Shown in pieces: positions 26,208 through 35,278 of a stretch of 64,000 nt of DNA. The translations under genes and the position numbers were made by a program. The notes under the pieces are model-generated. The model searched no databases and had not been told where the DNA came from. It saw only the letters and a program-made list of their open reading frames with translations. The DNA comes from Rhizobium subbaraonis (GTDB lineage: Bacteria > Pseudomonadota > Alphaproteobacteria > Rhizobiales > Rhizobiaceae): contig NZ_OBQD01000001.1 in the NCBI RefSeq assembly GCF_900220975.1, positions 310,001 through 374,000 of the forward strand. Direction: 5' to 3'. Each line of letters starts with the position of its first letter. Within the stretch, counting starts at the first letter, position 1.

Positions 26208-27629
26208 TTAGCAGATCTCCTTGCGCAGGCTTGCCGCAAGCAGGAAGGCCAGCAGAGCCGGCAGCGCCAGCAGGCCGAAGAGCCACGTGGCCGCCGATAT
26301 GCTGCCGGCGACGCCACCGGGGTCAAGCAGGCCGAAGCTGTTGGCCAGCACCCCCGAAAGCGCGGCGCCGAAGGCGCTGCCGATCGACTGCATGGTCGTG
26401 ATCGCAGCCGATGCCTTGTCCTTCTCGTCGTCCGGCGCCAGCCGCAGCACGAGCGTCACCAGATGCGCCCAGCCCATGCCGACTCCGAATCCCATGCCGA
26501 AGATCGCGACCGTCAGCGGGGCGAGCTGCAAAATGCTGCTTTCGGGATTGTGCCGCGCGAGCAGGAACACCATCGCGCCGGTGGAGGCGGCCTCGATGAT
26601 GGTGCCACCGATTATGGAACGGATCGCATTCCGCCCGCTCAGCCCGGAAGTCAGGAACGCCGCCGTGGTCCATCCGAGCGCGACGACTGCGACCAGGTAT
26701 CCGGACGCCAGCGGGTCGAGTCCATGCAGTTCCTGCAGGAAATAGGGAATGTAGACGTCCGAGGTCAGGGTGACCATCAGGAGCACCATGATCGCGTAGA
26801 TGCGTCCGAGCGGTGAGGAAAGGCTGGCCGTCCGCGCCGGCAGGAGCAGCACCTGGGAGCGCCGTTCGACCGCCAGCATGCCGGCGATCGCGACAGCGGC
26901 GAGTCCCGCCAGTCCCGCCCGCAGCGCCACTTCGTCTACCGAGCCGGCAAAGGAGACCAGGAGCACGGAGCCCAGCACCAGTGCGATCTGGGTGAACGGG
27001 GCGGGAGGAGCACTTTCACGGTCCTCGCCCGGCGGCAGCCGCCTCGGCGCCATGTAGGCCATCAGCAGGGAAATCGGGACCAGCATCAGGAAGGCTTCGC
27101 GCCAGGCGCCGCCATTGGCAAAAATGCCGCCGATGGAAGGTCCGAGCAGCGTCGAAACGCCCCAGATCGCCGCATAGAGCGTCGTCGCCTTTCGCCAGAG
27201 CGGCTCGGGATAGACGAAGCGGATGAAGGAGTAGCCGAGCGCCACCAAAAGGCCGGCGCCGAGCCCCTGCACGGTGCGGCCGAGCAGTACGACACCAATG
27301 ACCGGCGCAATGGCGCAGATCAGGCTGCCGAGCCCGAACAGGGCGGCGCCCGCCACGTAGCAGCGATTGAGGGTGACGCTTGCCGGACGCACCGCCACGA
27401 AGATCGACCCGATGACCGATGCGGCGACATAGAGCGTCGTCGCCCAGGCAAACAGCGCAAGCCCGCCGATGTCGCGCACGATCGACGGCATCAGGGTGGC
27501 CGTGATGTAGGTTTCGATCGCATGCAGGGCGATACCGCCCCCGAGCATCAGCGTCGGGAACAGGTTATCGGAACGGAAAAGCGCTGAAAGGCGCGGCGGC
27601 GCGTCGGAGTGCTGGACGGTGTGTGTCAT
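26208..27629 (-). CDS. MFS transporter (14-helix-like drug efflux type)
   Basis: A polytopic permease of 473 residues with many hydrophobic segments. The N-terminal half has LFAWATTLYVAASVIGSIFVAV and the A-loop region PASVTLNRCYVAGAALFGLGS, then LLGRTVQGLGAGLLVALGYSF, an efflux-type motif C-like region. Length and pattern fit the DHA2-type multidrug exporters. The frame is open to an ATG at 27665; I prefer 27629 (MTHTVQHSD) but both are possible. Substrate unknown. Confidence 0.85.
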   Translation of the reverse strand: MTHTVQHSDAPPRLSALFRSDNLFPTLMLGGGIALHAIETYITATLMPSIVRDIGGLALFAWATTLYVAASVIGSIFVAVRPASVTLNRCYVAGAALFGLGSLICAIAPVIGVVLLGRTVQGLGAGLLVALGYSFIRFVYPEPLWRKATTLYAAIWGVSTLLGPSIGGIFANGGAWREAFLMLVPISLLMAYMAPRRLPPGEDRESAPPAPFTQIALVLGSVLLVSFAGSVDEVALRAGLAGLAAVAIAGMLAVERRSQVLLLPARTASLSSPLGRIYAIMVLLMVTLTSDVYIPYFLQELHGLDPLASGYLVAVVALGWTTAAFLTSGLSGRNAIRSIIGGTIIEAASTGAMVFLLARHNPESSILQLAPLTVAIFGMGFGVGMGWAHLVTLVLRLAPDDEKDKASAAITTMQSIGSAFGAALSGVLANSFGLLDPGGVAGSISAATWLFGLLALPALLAFLLAASLRKEIC

Positions 27630-27810
27630 GCGGGCATCGATTCTGGAAAGGGGCGACTGGATCACATTTCCCGCCGGCCCGAAAGGGCAAGCTTTCGCGG
27701 CAGCCGGAAATTGACGGCGCGCTGCCTAGTTTCTCGACACCCGCCGCACGCGGCTTTGCCATTGCGGAAGCTATCGCAGCTTTTTCCTTGAGCGGCGACG
27801 GGGCGCGGGC

Positions 27811-28548
27811 TCAGATGCCCACGCGCCCGAGCGCCGGGATCTTCAGGCCCGGTCGGGCGACGTCGATCCCGGCAACGAGGCCGGCGAGATGGAATTCGAG
27901 GCCGCTGCGAACGCCCGCGGAAAATCCGACCAGGCCGACCAGGCTCACGTGGAAATCGCGGCCATCGGGCGCGAGTTCGAAAAAGGTGCCCCATGGCAGG
28001 AAGTCACGCCCGACGGCTTCCGGCGGCAGAACCGCGCCCAGTTCCGGCACGCTCTTCAGCACATGCGCCACGAAGGTGTTCGAGTTCGGACCCGGCCACA
28101 TGCGGTAGCCGCCCGGCTGCGCGTAAGGGTAGGCGGCTATCGCAGCCTCGATCTTGGGGATCAGCCTTGCCGCTTCCTCGCCCGCAAGCGAGACGACCAC
28201 ACGCGGCCGGTTGGAATACCAGAAGGCGTCGGCGGGATAGCCGTTGCGGCGCACCGGGCTGCCCCAGCCGACCTTGTCGTAGCGTTCGTACGCGGAGGCG
28301 TTCGCGGCCTTTGTGACGATCCACGCATGGCTGGCAAAGGCGCCTTTCATGCCTCCGGTCGCAGCCGAAAAGATGTGGACCGTCGCGCGCGGTTCCGTCG
28401 CCGGCGCCGGCAGGATGCCGGCCGAAGACCAGTTCGCCTCCCGCCATGAGGCCGGCCGGTCCAGAAGGTACCAGTAACCCGCGCTGGCCAGCGCCGGCAT
28501 CAGGTAGATCGCGAGAAACAGGATCAGGACCTTCCTGCCGACTTTCAT
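27811..28548 (-). CDS. DUF3750 domain-containing protein
   Basis: A 245-residue protein with one N-terminal membrane segment or uncleaved signal (VLILFLAIYLMPALASAGYWYL). The rest matches DUF3750: RATVHIFSAATGGMKGAFASHAWIVTK, GWGSPVRRNGYPADAFWYSN, and GGYRMWPGPNSNTFVAHVLKSVPEL. The conserved HAW, NTF and GPNSN residues look like an NlpC/P60-like (papain-like) core, but this is inference. It is divergent from the asparaginase gene, 84 bases away. Confidence 0.85.
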   Translation of the reverse strand: MKVGRKVLILFLAIYLMPALASAGYWYLLDRPASWREANWSSAGILPAPATEPRATVHIFSAATGGMKGAFASHAWIVTKAANASAYERYDKVGWGSPVRRNGYPADAFWYSNRPRVVVSLAGEEAARLIPKIEAAIAAYPYAQPGGYRMWPGPNSNTFVAHVLKSVPELGAVLPPEAVGRDFLPWGTFFELAPDGRDFHVSLVGLVGFSAGVRSGLEFHLAGLVAGIDVARPGLKIPALGRVGI

Positions 28549-28632
28549 CCGGCTCTTCTCCGTATGTTGCTGATTTCAGACACAGTCTGGGGTAATACCG
28601 CAAGCGATCTTGGAGATTTGAGGGCGTATGGC

Positions 28633-29640
28633 ATGGAACATCCCGTAATAGTCGAAGTGACGCGTGGAAACCGCGTGGAAAGCCGCCATCGCGGCATGGT
28701 CGTTGCCGTCGATGGCGACGGTGAGGTGATCCTCTCAAGCGGTGACGTCGACGCGGCCACATTCCCCCGCTCCGCCTGCAAGGCGATGCAGGCGCTGCCC
28801 TTGGTGGAAAGCGGCGCGGCGGACGCCTATGGCTTCGGCAACCGGGAACTGGCGCTTGCCTGCGCCTCGCACAGCGGCGAGCCGGAGCATGCGGCGCTTG
28901 CAGCAAGCATGCTTGCGGCCGCCGGCCGCGATGCGGGCGCGCTGGAATGCGGCGCCCATTGGGCCTTCGACCAGCCGGTTTTGATCCGACAGGCGCGGGC
29001 GATGGAACGCCCGACCGCGCTTCACAACAACTGCTCGGGCAAGCACGCGGGCTTCGTCTGCACCGCCTGCCACACGGGCACCGATGTGAAGGGCTACGTC
29101 GGCTATGACCACCCGATCCAGGCGGAAATCCGCGCTGTCATGGAGAGCCTGACGGGGGCTTTGCTCTCGCATGACGACTGCGGCATCGACGGCTGCTCGA
29201 TCCCCACCTATGCGGTGCCGCTGCGCAAGCTTGCCCATGGTTTTGCAAAGATGGCGACGGGGACGGGGCTGGAGCCCGTGCGCGCCCGTGCCGCCAGGCG
29301 GCTGATCGAGGCCTGCATGGGCGAACCCTTCTACGTCGCTGGTACCGGGCGCGCCTGCACCCGCCTGATGCAGACAGCACCGGGGCGCATCTTCGCCAAG
29401 ACCGGCGCGGAAGGCGTGTTCTGCGCGGCGGTTCCCGAAAAAGGCGTTGCCATCGCGCTGAAATGCGAGGACGGCGCAACGCGCGCTGCCGAGGCGATGG
29501 TCGCAGCGACGCTTGCCCGCTTCTTTGACCATGACGAAGCGGTGCGCGACGCCTTGCTGAGCCAGGCCAACCGGGCGATGCACAACTGGAACGGCATGCA
29601 CGTCGGCGACATCAGGGTGACGGGGCCGCTTGCCCCCTGA
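28633..29640 (+). CDS. L-asparaginase, Rhizobium etli type (ReAV, class 3)
   Basis: A 335-residue amidohydrolase that converts L-asparagine to aspartate and ammonia and is unrelated to the E. coli enzymes. All key ReAV residues are present one position earlier than in the R. etli protein as I recall it: Arg46-Ser47-x-x-Lys50 (FPRSACKAM), Cys134-x-x-Lys137-His138 (NNCSGKHAG) and Cys188 (DDCGIDGCSIP). These form the Ser-Lys tandem and the Cys/Lys zinc site. The start at 28633 follows GAGGG; the upstream open frame is probably leader. Confidence 0.93.
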   Translation: MEHPVIVEVTRGNRVESRHRGMVVAVDGDGEVILSSGDVDAATFPRSACKAMQALPLVESGAADAYGFGNRELALACASHSGEPEHAALAASMLAAAGRDAGALECGAHWAFDQPVLIRQARAMERPTALHNNCSGKHAGFVCTACHTGTDVKGYVGYDHPIQAEIRAVMESLTGALLSHDDCGIDGCSIPTYAVPLRKLAHGFAKMATGTGLEPVRARAARRLIEACMGEPFYVAGTGRACTRLMQTAPGRIFAKTGAEGVFCAAVPEKGVAIALKCEDGATRAAEAMVAATLARFFDHDEAVRDALLSQANRAMHNWNGMHVGDIRVTGPLAP

Positions 29641-29968
29641 CGCATTCGGATCGGCATCGCTTCGACATGGAACAACGTCGAAAAACAACCCCGTGGTGAA
29701 GTCCGGTGCAATAGGCGTTGTATGTTCGCCCCTCACCCCGACCTTCGCCCCGCTTGCGGGGAGAAGGTGCCCGGCAGGGCGGATGAGGGGAGAGGCCCAA
29801 CTTGTCGTGTACCGCGGCAATCCGGTGAGCCGGATCTCATGGGAACTTCCCCAGATCGCGCAACGCCGACATTTTTCCAAGGCCAATGTCGGAACTCGCT
29901 CCACGGTTGCGTCCTTGTCGCATCGGGCGGCCGCAGACGCGGCCGCGGATCCAAAAGGGAGAATCCGA
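29641..29968. other. Spacer with a RIME-like repeat, no gene
   Basis: Between the asparaginase and VOC genes. It holds repeat copy C at 29729-29790 and otherwise no convincing frame. The frame that continues into the VOC gene from upstream is repeat-derived and not domain-like. Confidence 0.5.
29729..29790. repeat. RIME-like palindromic repeat, copy C
   Basis: CCCCTCACCCC, then the hairpin CCTTCGCCCCGCTTGCGGGG-AGAAGG (29742-29767), then GTGCCCGGCAGGGCGGATGAGGGG. The order is opposite to copy A, so it is inserted in the other orientation. Confidence 0.75.
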
Positions 29969-30358
29969 ATGCGCATGATCTTCGTTAACCTGCCTGTCAA
30001 GGAAATGGCCGCCACCCGGCGCTTCTTCGCTGCACTCGGTTTCACCTTCAACGAGCAGTTCAGCGACGAGCAGGCGGCCTGCATGGTCGTCTCCGACAAC
30101 ATCTTCGTCATGCTGATGGAGGAGAGCAGGTTCGGCGAATTCGTCAACGGCGCCGTCGGCGATCCGGAGAAGGATACGCAGGTACTGACCTGCCTGTCCG
30201 CCGAAAGCCGTGCCGAAGTGGACGACTTCAAGGCGAAGGCGCTTGCCGCCGGTGCGCGCGCGTGGAAGCCGAACCTCGAATTCGGACCCATGTACGGCTG
30301 CAGCTTCCAGGACATCAATGGCCACGTCTGGGAAATGATGCACATGGCGCAGGCGTAA
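29969..30358 (+). CDS. VOC family protein (glyoxalase/bleomycin-resistance fold)
   Basis: A 129-residue single VOC domain starting MRMIFVNLPVKEMAATRRFFAALGF with two beta-alpha-beta-beta-beta modules and the closing DINGHVWEMMHM. The C-terminal Glu of that motif and an early metal-side position fit a metal-binding VOC fold, but substrate is unknown. AAGGGAGA lies seven bases before the start. It resembles the family annotated as glyoxalase or extradiol dioxygenase-like in rhizobia. Confidence 0.87.
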   Translation: MRMIFVNLPVKEMAATRRFFAALGFTFNEQFSDEQAACMVVSDNIFVMLMEESRFGEFVNGAVGDPEKDTQVLTCLSAESRAEVDDFKAKALAAGARAWKPNLEFGPMYGCSFQDINGHVWEMMHMAQA

Positions 30359-30421
30359 GCGCGCAGGAGCAAGCGCGCACGTGCGCGGGTGCTGGATTGA
30401 GGCGCCCTGCGAGGCAACCCT

Positions 30422-30452
30422 GGAGCGAGGCGCATATGCCGCGCCTCGCTCC
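30422..30452 (+). repeat. Strong hairpin between VOC and GST genes
   Basis: An 11-bp perfect stem (GGAGCGAGGCG / CGCCTCGCTCC) with a 9-base loop containing CATATG. No T run follows, so it is either a weak terminator or an mRNA-stabilising structure. Confidence 0.55.
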
Positions 30453-30576
30453 GCCGGAACGGCATCCCTGCCGCAGTTTTGAACTTTTCGTCACCCCGCG
30501 GGCCTGGCCTTGCTTGTCAGGCCGGGCGTGATGCGGTCTGCTGTATCGCAGTGAAATCGATTCCGGAGGAAATCCC

Positions 30577-31197
30577 ATGCTCACCCTGCACATCGCCCCG
30601 AAGACATGCGCGCTGGCCTCGCTCATCGCGCTGGAAGAAAGCGGCCTGCAGTTCGAGGTGCGCGGGGTGGACTTCGCAAGTTCCGAACAACGGTCGCCGG
30701 CCTATCTGGCGATAAACCCGAAGGGCCGCGTGCCGGCGCTTGTGACCGATCGCGGTGTTCTGACCGAGACGCCGGCGATCCTTGCCTATGTCGCCCAGAT
30801 CACGCCCGGCGGACGGCTGGCGCCTCTCGACGACGCCTTCGCCTTTGCCCGCATGCAGGCGTTCAACTCCTACCTTTGCTCTACCGTCCACGTCGCCCAT
30901 GCCCACAGCCGTCGCGGCGCGCGCTGGTCGGACGACCCGGCTGCAATCGAGACGATGAAGGCGAAGGTGCCGCAGAACATGGCCGAATGCTTTCGTCTGA
31001 TCGAGGAGGCGATGCTGGCCGGTCCCTGGGTGATGGGCGCCGCCTATTCCGTCGCCGATCCCTATCTTTTCACGGTCGGCGGGTGGCTGAAGGGCGACGG
31101 TGTCGATCCGGCGCTGTTTCCGAAGGTGGCGGAGCATCGCGCCCGCATGCTCGAGCGTCCGGCCGTCAAGCGGGCACTGGAGCGCGCCGAGGCCTGA
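30577..31197 (+). CDS. Glutathione S-transferase family protein
   Basis: A 206-residue GST with an N-terminal thioredoxin-like domain (MLTLHIAPKTCALASLIALEESGLQFEV) and the TETPAILAYVAQ glutathione-binding region. An alpha-helical C-terminal domain carries the VADPYLFTVGGWL motif. The CALAS stretch resembles the beta-class Cys/Ser active site. A strong ribosome site (GGAGGAAA) precedes the start. Cytosolic detoxification is likely; substrate unknown. Confidence 0.9.
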   Translation: MLTLHIAPKTCALASLIALEESGLQFEVRGVDFASSEQRSPAYLAINPKGRVPALVTDRGVLTETPAILAYVAQITPGGRLAPLDDAFAFARMQAFNSYLCSTVHVAHAHSRRGARWSDDPAAIETMKAKVPQNMAECFRLIEEAMLAGPWVMGAAYSVADPYLFTVGGWLKGDGVDPALFPKVAEHRARMLERPAVKRALERAEA

Positions 31198-31291
31198 CCG
31201 GTTCCGCGAAAGGAAGGCGGCTCCGTTTGACTCCAAAAGCCGCCGGAAGGCGGGCCTGAACAGGCATCAGCGAGCCGATCCCGCGGTAGCG

Positions 31292-31489
31292 TCATGTTGC
31301 TTGCGCTGCCTTGCCGCCGAGGGGCCGCGTCCGTGCAACGCCCTGGAACGGCAGGTCCGCGCGCTGCCGTTCGTCCATCGCGGCGATATCGGGATGGGAA
31401 AGCGGGTCGCGGATCCAGCCGGGTTCGGCGTCGCCGCCCCCCGCTTCATTTCCCGCACGATCGGCGTGGCTCAAGAAAAACTTGAACAT
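31292..31489 (-). CDS. Small hypothetical protein, 65 residues
   Basis: The start (MFKFFLSHADRAG) is preceded five bases away by a perfect Shine-Dalgarno (AGGAGG), the strongest in this part of the window. The middle reads DPLSHPDIAAMDERQRADLPF, a pattern I have seen in short uncharacterised proteins of Rhizobiaceae. No membrane segment or domain is evident. It is divergent from a LysR gene, 140 bases away. The open frame extends upstream to 31594 but without a ribosome site. Confidence 0.75.
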   Translation of the reverse strand: MFKFFLSHADRAGNEAGGGDAEPGWIRDPLSHPDIAAMDERQRADLPFQGVARTRPLGGKAAQAT

Positions 31490-31615
31490 CGATCCTCCTG
31501 CGGCGCCGCTGCGCCGCCGTCTGCTTCTCGGAAGAAGCAATGGATAATGAGCAATCTGTGAATGGAAATTGCGCCGGGATGCCGGCGAATACAATTGAGG
31601 AGATCAGCGAGCTAT

Positions 31616-31630
31616 TATAGAAAAACTATA
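31616..31630. promoter_or_regulatory. Candidate LysR-type dyad (TATAG-N5-CTATA)
   Basis: A perfect inverted repeat, TATAG-AAAAA-CTATA, lies immediately before the LysR start codon. The T-N11-A layout fits a LysR-type autoregulatory site, but it overlaps the region expected for ribosome binding. Confidence 0.4.
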
Positions 31631-32562
31631 TGAAGAGCCTGAATGTCGTTCAGTTGAATGGATTGCGTGCCCTCGAGGCGGTCGGGCGGCTGGGGTCGCT
31701 GCAGGCGGCGGCCGAGGAACTGGGCGTGACCATCGGCGCCGTCAGCCAGCAGGTGATCAAGGCGGAAACCCAGCTTGGACGCAGCATATTCGAGCGCACG
31801 CCACGCGGCCTGCGGCCCTCGCGCGCCGGCGAACCGTTCCTTCGCAAGCTGAACGCCGGTTTTCGCGAACTCTCCGAAGCGGTCGGCAGCGTGCGCCATC
31901 GCGACGACACCATTCTCGTCATTTCGGTCGCACCGATCCTTGCCTCGCGCTGGCTGATCCACCGCATCCACCAGTTCAGCGCGCGCCATCCCGAAATCAG
32001 CCTGCGGATCGAATCGACCACGACGCTTGCGGATCTCGCCGGCTCCGATGTCGATCTTGGCATTCGCATCGGCCCCGGAACCTGGCCGGGCGTGCGCGCG
32101 GAATTCGTGCTGCCGCAGGAGATGTTTCCCGTCTGTACGCCCGAACTGGCGCACAGGCTCCGCACGCCCGCCGATCTCGTCGACATGCCGGCGGTGATCG
32201 ATGCCAACGACCAGTTCACCTGGGACCGCTGGCTGCAGGCTGCCGGTCTCGACCAGCCGCCGCCGAAGACGCGCCACATGTTCAGCGACGCCTCGCTTTG
32301 CCTGGATGCGGCGCTGGCCGGGCAGGGGGTGCTGCTCGCCTGGCCGATTCTCGCCTCCTGGGCGCTGGAGGAAGGGCGGCTCGTCGCACCCTTCGACATC
32401 CGCGTCAGGACGGGAATGGGCTACTACTTCGTCACGGCGCCCGACGTTCGCGAGCCGAAGAAGGTCAGGCTCTTCAAGGCGTGGATGCGACAGGCCATCG
32501 CCGAGAGCATGGCCGACCACACCGACGGTTCGCTTACTCCGCTTCCTCGAGGCGCGTCTTGA
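31630..32562 (+). CDS. LysR family transcriptional regulator (GcvA-like)
   Basis: A 310-residue regulator with an N-terminal winged helix ([49 protein letters not shown]) and a periplasmic-binding-like effector domain ([31 protein letters not shown]). The pattern NGLRALEA and AVSQQVK-like region place it in the GcvA/AmpR subgroup. Likely targets are neighbours (the small gene at 31489 or the GST at 33193), but this is inference. Its 3' end overlaps the convergent GST gene by 29 bases. Confidence 0.9.
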   Translation: MKSLNVVQLNGLRALEAVGRLGSLQAAAEELGVTIGAVSQQVIKAETQLGRSIFERTPRGLRPSRAGEPFLRKLNAGFRELSEAVGSVRHRDDTILVISVAPILASRWLIHRIHQFSARHPEISLRIESTTTLADLAGSDVDLGIRIGPGTWPGVRAEFVLPQEMFPVCTPELAHRLRTPADLVDMPAVIDANDQFTWDRWLQAAGLDQPPPKTRHMFSDASLCLDAALAGQGVLLAWPILASWALEEGRLVAPFDIRVRTGMGYYFVTAPDVREPKKVRLFKAWMRQAIAESMADHTDGSLTPLPRGAS

Positions 32563-33193
32563 ACATCGCCTTGAAGGCCGGCCGCGCCTGGCAGGCGGCA
32601 AGCCAGGCCTTGACGTTCGGCGCGGCCTCGAAGAGCTCGGTCTCGGTCATGGCGTAGCGGAACACTTCGGCAAGGTTCAGGTCGGCAACAGTGAAGCGGT
32701 CGCCGACGACATGGCCCGTCGCCGCCAGCCGGGCATCGAGCAGGGCAAAGGCCTTGCGCAGCGCGCGCGTGGAAAGCCGGATGGCCTGGCGTCCTTCGTC
32801 CGTCTCGGCGGCCCTGGCATCGTGGATCAGCACGATGCGGACGGCGTGTGGTTCGACTTCGGTCGCCGCCCACATCGTCCATTGCAGCATCTCCGCTTCT
32901 TCCATCAGCGTCTGCGCCGAAAGCGGCCCGCCGTGCTTGCGTGCGAGATAGAGGTTGATCGCAAGCGATTCGTTCATGACGAACCCATCGTCTTCGATGC
33001 AGGGGATCAGCCCGCCGGGATTGATCCTGAGGAATGCGGGAGAGATCGTATTCAGGGGCGCGTCGGCCGCATTCGGGTCGTCGAGCCTGCGCGCCTGGAT
33101 TACCGGCACCGATTTGAACGGCAGGCCAAGTTCGCCGGCCAGCCAGTAGTTGCGCGAGGCGCGCGAGCGGTAGACGCCATAGATGGTAAGCAT
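32534..33193 (-). CDS. Glutathione S-transferase family protein
   Basis: A 219-residue GST: thioredoxin-like domain starting [26 protein letters not shown], then [31 protein letters not shown] (glutathione-binding Glu-Ser) and a C-terminal helical domain with [19 protein letters not shown]. The Arg-Ser-Arg-Ala-Ser active-site region is Ser-type. It converges on and overlaps the LysR gene by 29 bases. Confidence 0.91.
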   Translation of the reverse strand: MLTIYGVYRSRASRNYWLAGELGLPFKSVPVIQARRLDDPNAADAPLNTISPAFLRINPGGLIPCIEDDGFVMNESLAINLYLARKHGGPLSAQTLMEEAEMLQWTMWAATEVEPHAVRIVLIHDARAAETDEGRQAIRLSTRALRKAFALLDARLAATGHVVGDRFTVADLNLAEVFRYAMTETELFEAAPNVKAWLAACQARPAFKAMFKTRLEEAE

Positions 33194-33604
33194 GGAACTG
33201 ATCTCCCTTCGGATTGTGGCCGAACCATAGGCGTTCGCCAGCCCTATAGACAGGGGACGACGATGATCGGATCATGAATTGTCGTGATCGAAAATGCCGC
33301 ATTGACCCATTCCGGGCGAGGCGATGTGGCCGCGAAAGGCCGGCAAGCCAGGGTGAGGCGGGCAGCGACACGCACAAGGCGCATTGAGCGCGACAGAGAG
33401 GCGAAGCCCTGTGCCTAAGCGCTGACGCAGCGGATGCGGGAGATGGGAAAGGCACGCAGAGTGGCCTTCCCCATCCCGCCCCATCGCCCCAACCGGCGTT
33501 CGGGAACCGGAAGGGGCGAATGTCATGGCCGCTGTACGGCGGCCGTGTGCGAATTTGACCGCGGGCGCATCGGCCGACGCGCGCCGCGGGAGCGCCTGTC
33601 CGGC
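33194..33604. other. Spacer with no recognised gene
   Basis: 411 bases. An 84-codon minus frame (33272-33526) ends GHIASPGMGQCGIFDHDNS, a string I associate with repeated intergenic sequence in rhizobia rather than with a gene, but I cannot confirm it. No tRNA or terminator hairpin stands out. Confidence 0.4.
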
Positions 33605-34972
33605 TTATCCCGACCGGTTGCGCTCGATCGTGATATGCGCGAACTGCTCGCGACCGTCGGCCAGTTCGCCCGTGGTCCGTTCGTTCCAGCGGTAGCCGGC
33701 GATCGCGCCCTGCGGGGTGTCCTCGAACAGGTTTCCGGAAATCATTGCCGAGCCCGCTCCCTCGACGACGCTGACCGCGCAGCCGACCGGCGCGCCGCGC
33801 ACCAGATTGCCGTTGACGACGAGGCCGCGCATGTAGGGTCCCCATCCGAGCATCAGCCCGAAGCGGGGCGCGTTCTCGACGGTGTTGCCGCTCACGACGG
33901 TGTCTGCCTCGACCGCGATGCCGAAGCCGAAGCCCGCGCCGTCGTGCACGTAAGGCCCCTCGCTCCGCAGGTTGCGCACGACATTGCCCGTCACCGTGGC
34001 GAGCCGCCCGCCCTCGTTGAAGTTGACGATCAGGATGCCGTTGGCAGCACCATCGATCAGGTTCGAACTGACGATCGCGCCCTCGAAGCCGAATTCGGAA
34101 TAGATGGCCGTTTCGCCGCAGTTCAGGCAGGTGTTGCTGGCGATCTGGACGTTGGAGCCGGCATTCGAGCGGATGGCCGAGAAGGCGCAGTCGGTGAGGA
34201 TGTTGTTGGTCACAAGCACGTTGTCGGCGCGGAAAACGTTGATCCCGTTTCCGTATTCGCCGGTGCCACCCTTGGCGGCCGCGATCTTCGAAATCCGGTT
34301 GCGCGAGACGATCGTGCCGTCAGCATCCTTGGTCCAGCGGTGCACGAGGATACCGCCGTTGGCACATTCGAATACGGTGTTGTCGCTGACCGACAGCCCG
34401 GTGCTCTCGATCGCATAGACGCCGTATTCGGCAGCACCCGACACGCGGCTGCGCTCGATGCGCCCGCCGCAGCGCTCCAGATAGATCGCCGACTTCGACG
34501 AACCCTTGATCTCGCAATTGTCGATGACGACTTCGCTTGCCAGAGACAGGTGCAGCAGGCCCTCGACGCTGTCGTCCAGCCAGCGGTTGCCGCCGTCGAT
34601 GACCAGATTCTCGAAGGTGACGTTGATCGCGTTGCGGCTTTTGAAGAGATGGCCGTCACCGCCGTAGACGATGCGGGTCGCACCGGGAACGCCGGTCAGC
34701 CGCGTGTTGTCGGGCAGCTCGATGTTCGAGATCACGTAGTCGCCGGGCGGCAGGAAGATCGGCAGGTTCCTTGCGGAGGCGTCACGCAGAAGCTTGGCGA
34801 AGGCCCTGTTCTTGCGATTCTCGCCGCCGGGACGCACGCCATGGGCGGCGGCGTCGAGCGCGCCGCGCAGTTCCACGTTGACGAGCGTTCCCGTCCCCGC
34901 GCCATGCGCGGGCAGGGCCGCACCGAGCGCGCCGAGGCCGAACGAAGAGAGTATTAACCGCCTGCTAACCAT
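33605..34972 (-). CDS. TIGR03808 family Tat-exported repetitive protein
   Basis: A 455-residue exported protein with a twin-arginine signal (MVSRRLILSSFGLGALGAALPAHG) and then a right-handed parallel beta-helix of the pectate-lyase-like kind. Repeats read like VVIDNCEIKGSSKSAIYLERCGG, GLSVSDNTVFECANGGILV and VLVTNNILTDCAFSAIRSNAG. It fits the rhizobial RR-plus-repeat family. AAGGAG lies seven bases before the start at 34972; the frame is open to 35011. A carbohydrate substrate at the cell surface is plausible but unproven. Confidence 0.92.
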   Translation of the reverse strand: MVSRRLILSSFGLGALGAALPAHGAGTGTLVNVELRGALDAAAHGVRPGGENRKNRAFAKLLRDASARNLPIFLPPGDYVISNIELPDNTRLTGVPGATRIVYGGDGHLFKSRNAINVTFENLVIDGGNRWLDDSVEGLLHLSLASEVVIDNCEIKGSSKSAIYLERCGGRIERSRVSGAAEYGVYAIESTGLSVSDNTVFECANGGILVHRWTKDADGTIVSRNRISKIAAAKGGTGEYGNGINVFRADNVLVTNNILTDCAFSAIRSNAGSNVQIASNTCLNCGETAIYSEFGFEGAIVSSNLIDGAANGILIVNFNEGGRLATVTGNVVRNLRSEGPYVHDGAGFGFGIAVEADTVVSGNTVENAPRFGLMLGWGPYMRGLVVNGNLVRGAPVGCAVSVVEGAGSAMISGNLFEDTPQGAIAGYRWNERTTGELADGREQFAHITIERNRSG

Positions 34973-35278
34973 TTCAGCTCCTTGTTCCCCAAGGAGCATG
35001 AAACGTGCCAACCGCTTTCCGTGCCGGAATGAAGCGAAACCGGGCCTTCAGGGCCGGTTTGGCGATTTCGCCGTCGACCGGAATGGAGCGCCGTTCCGAA
35101 TTGGCACAGGCGAGCATCCTTCGAACGCCCGAAATGCGGGGCTTTGGCAGAGCTGCACCGCCCGGATAGCGTGCATTGCAGCAAAAAGATTCAGTATTGC
35201 ATAATACTCTCAGGTGTAGCTTCGGACCGTCAAAAAGCGAGGTCGCCGGTTTGATGCGGCCGGGGAGTGGGGAAGCGT
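34973..35278. other. Divergent spacer, no gene
   Basis: 306 bases between the TIGR03808 gene and a GGDEF-EAL gene. It holds the promoter noted at 35176; otherwise nothing recognised. Confidence 0.5.
35176..35205 (+). promoter_or_regulatory. Candidate sigma-70-type promoter of the PAS-GAF-GGDEF-EAL gene
   Basis: TTGCAG (35176-35181), an 18-base spacer and CATAAT (35200-35205), five of six matches to the -10 consensus, lie about 75 bases upstream of the start. Confidence 0.5.

Noticed and set aside
33272-33526. 84-codon minus-strand frame ending GIFDHDNS
   Set aside because: Looks like translated intergenic repeat; no start context. Kept as a comment in the spacer entry.
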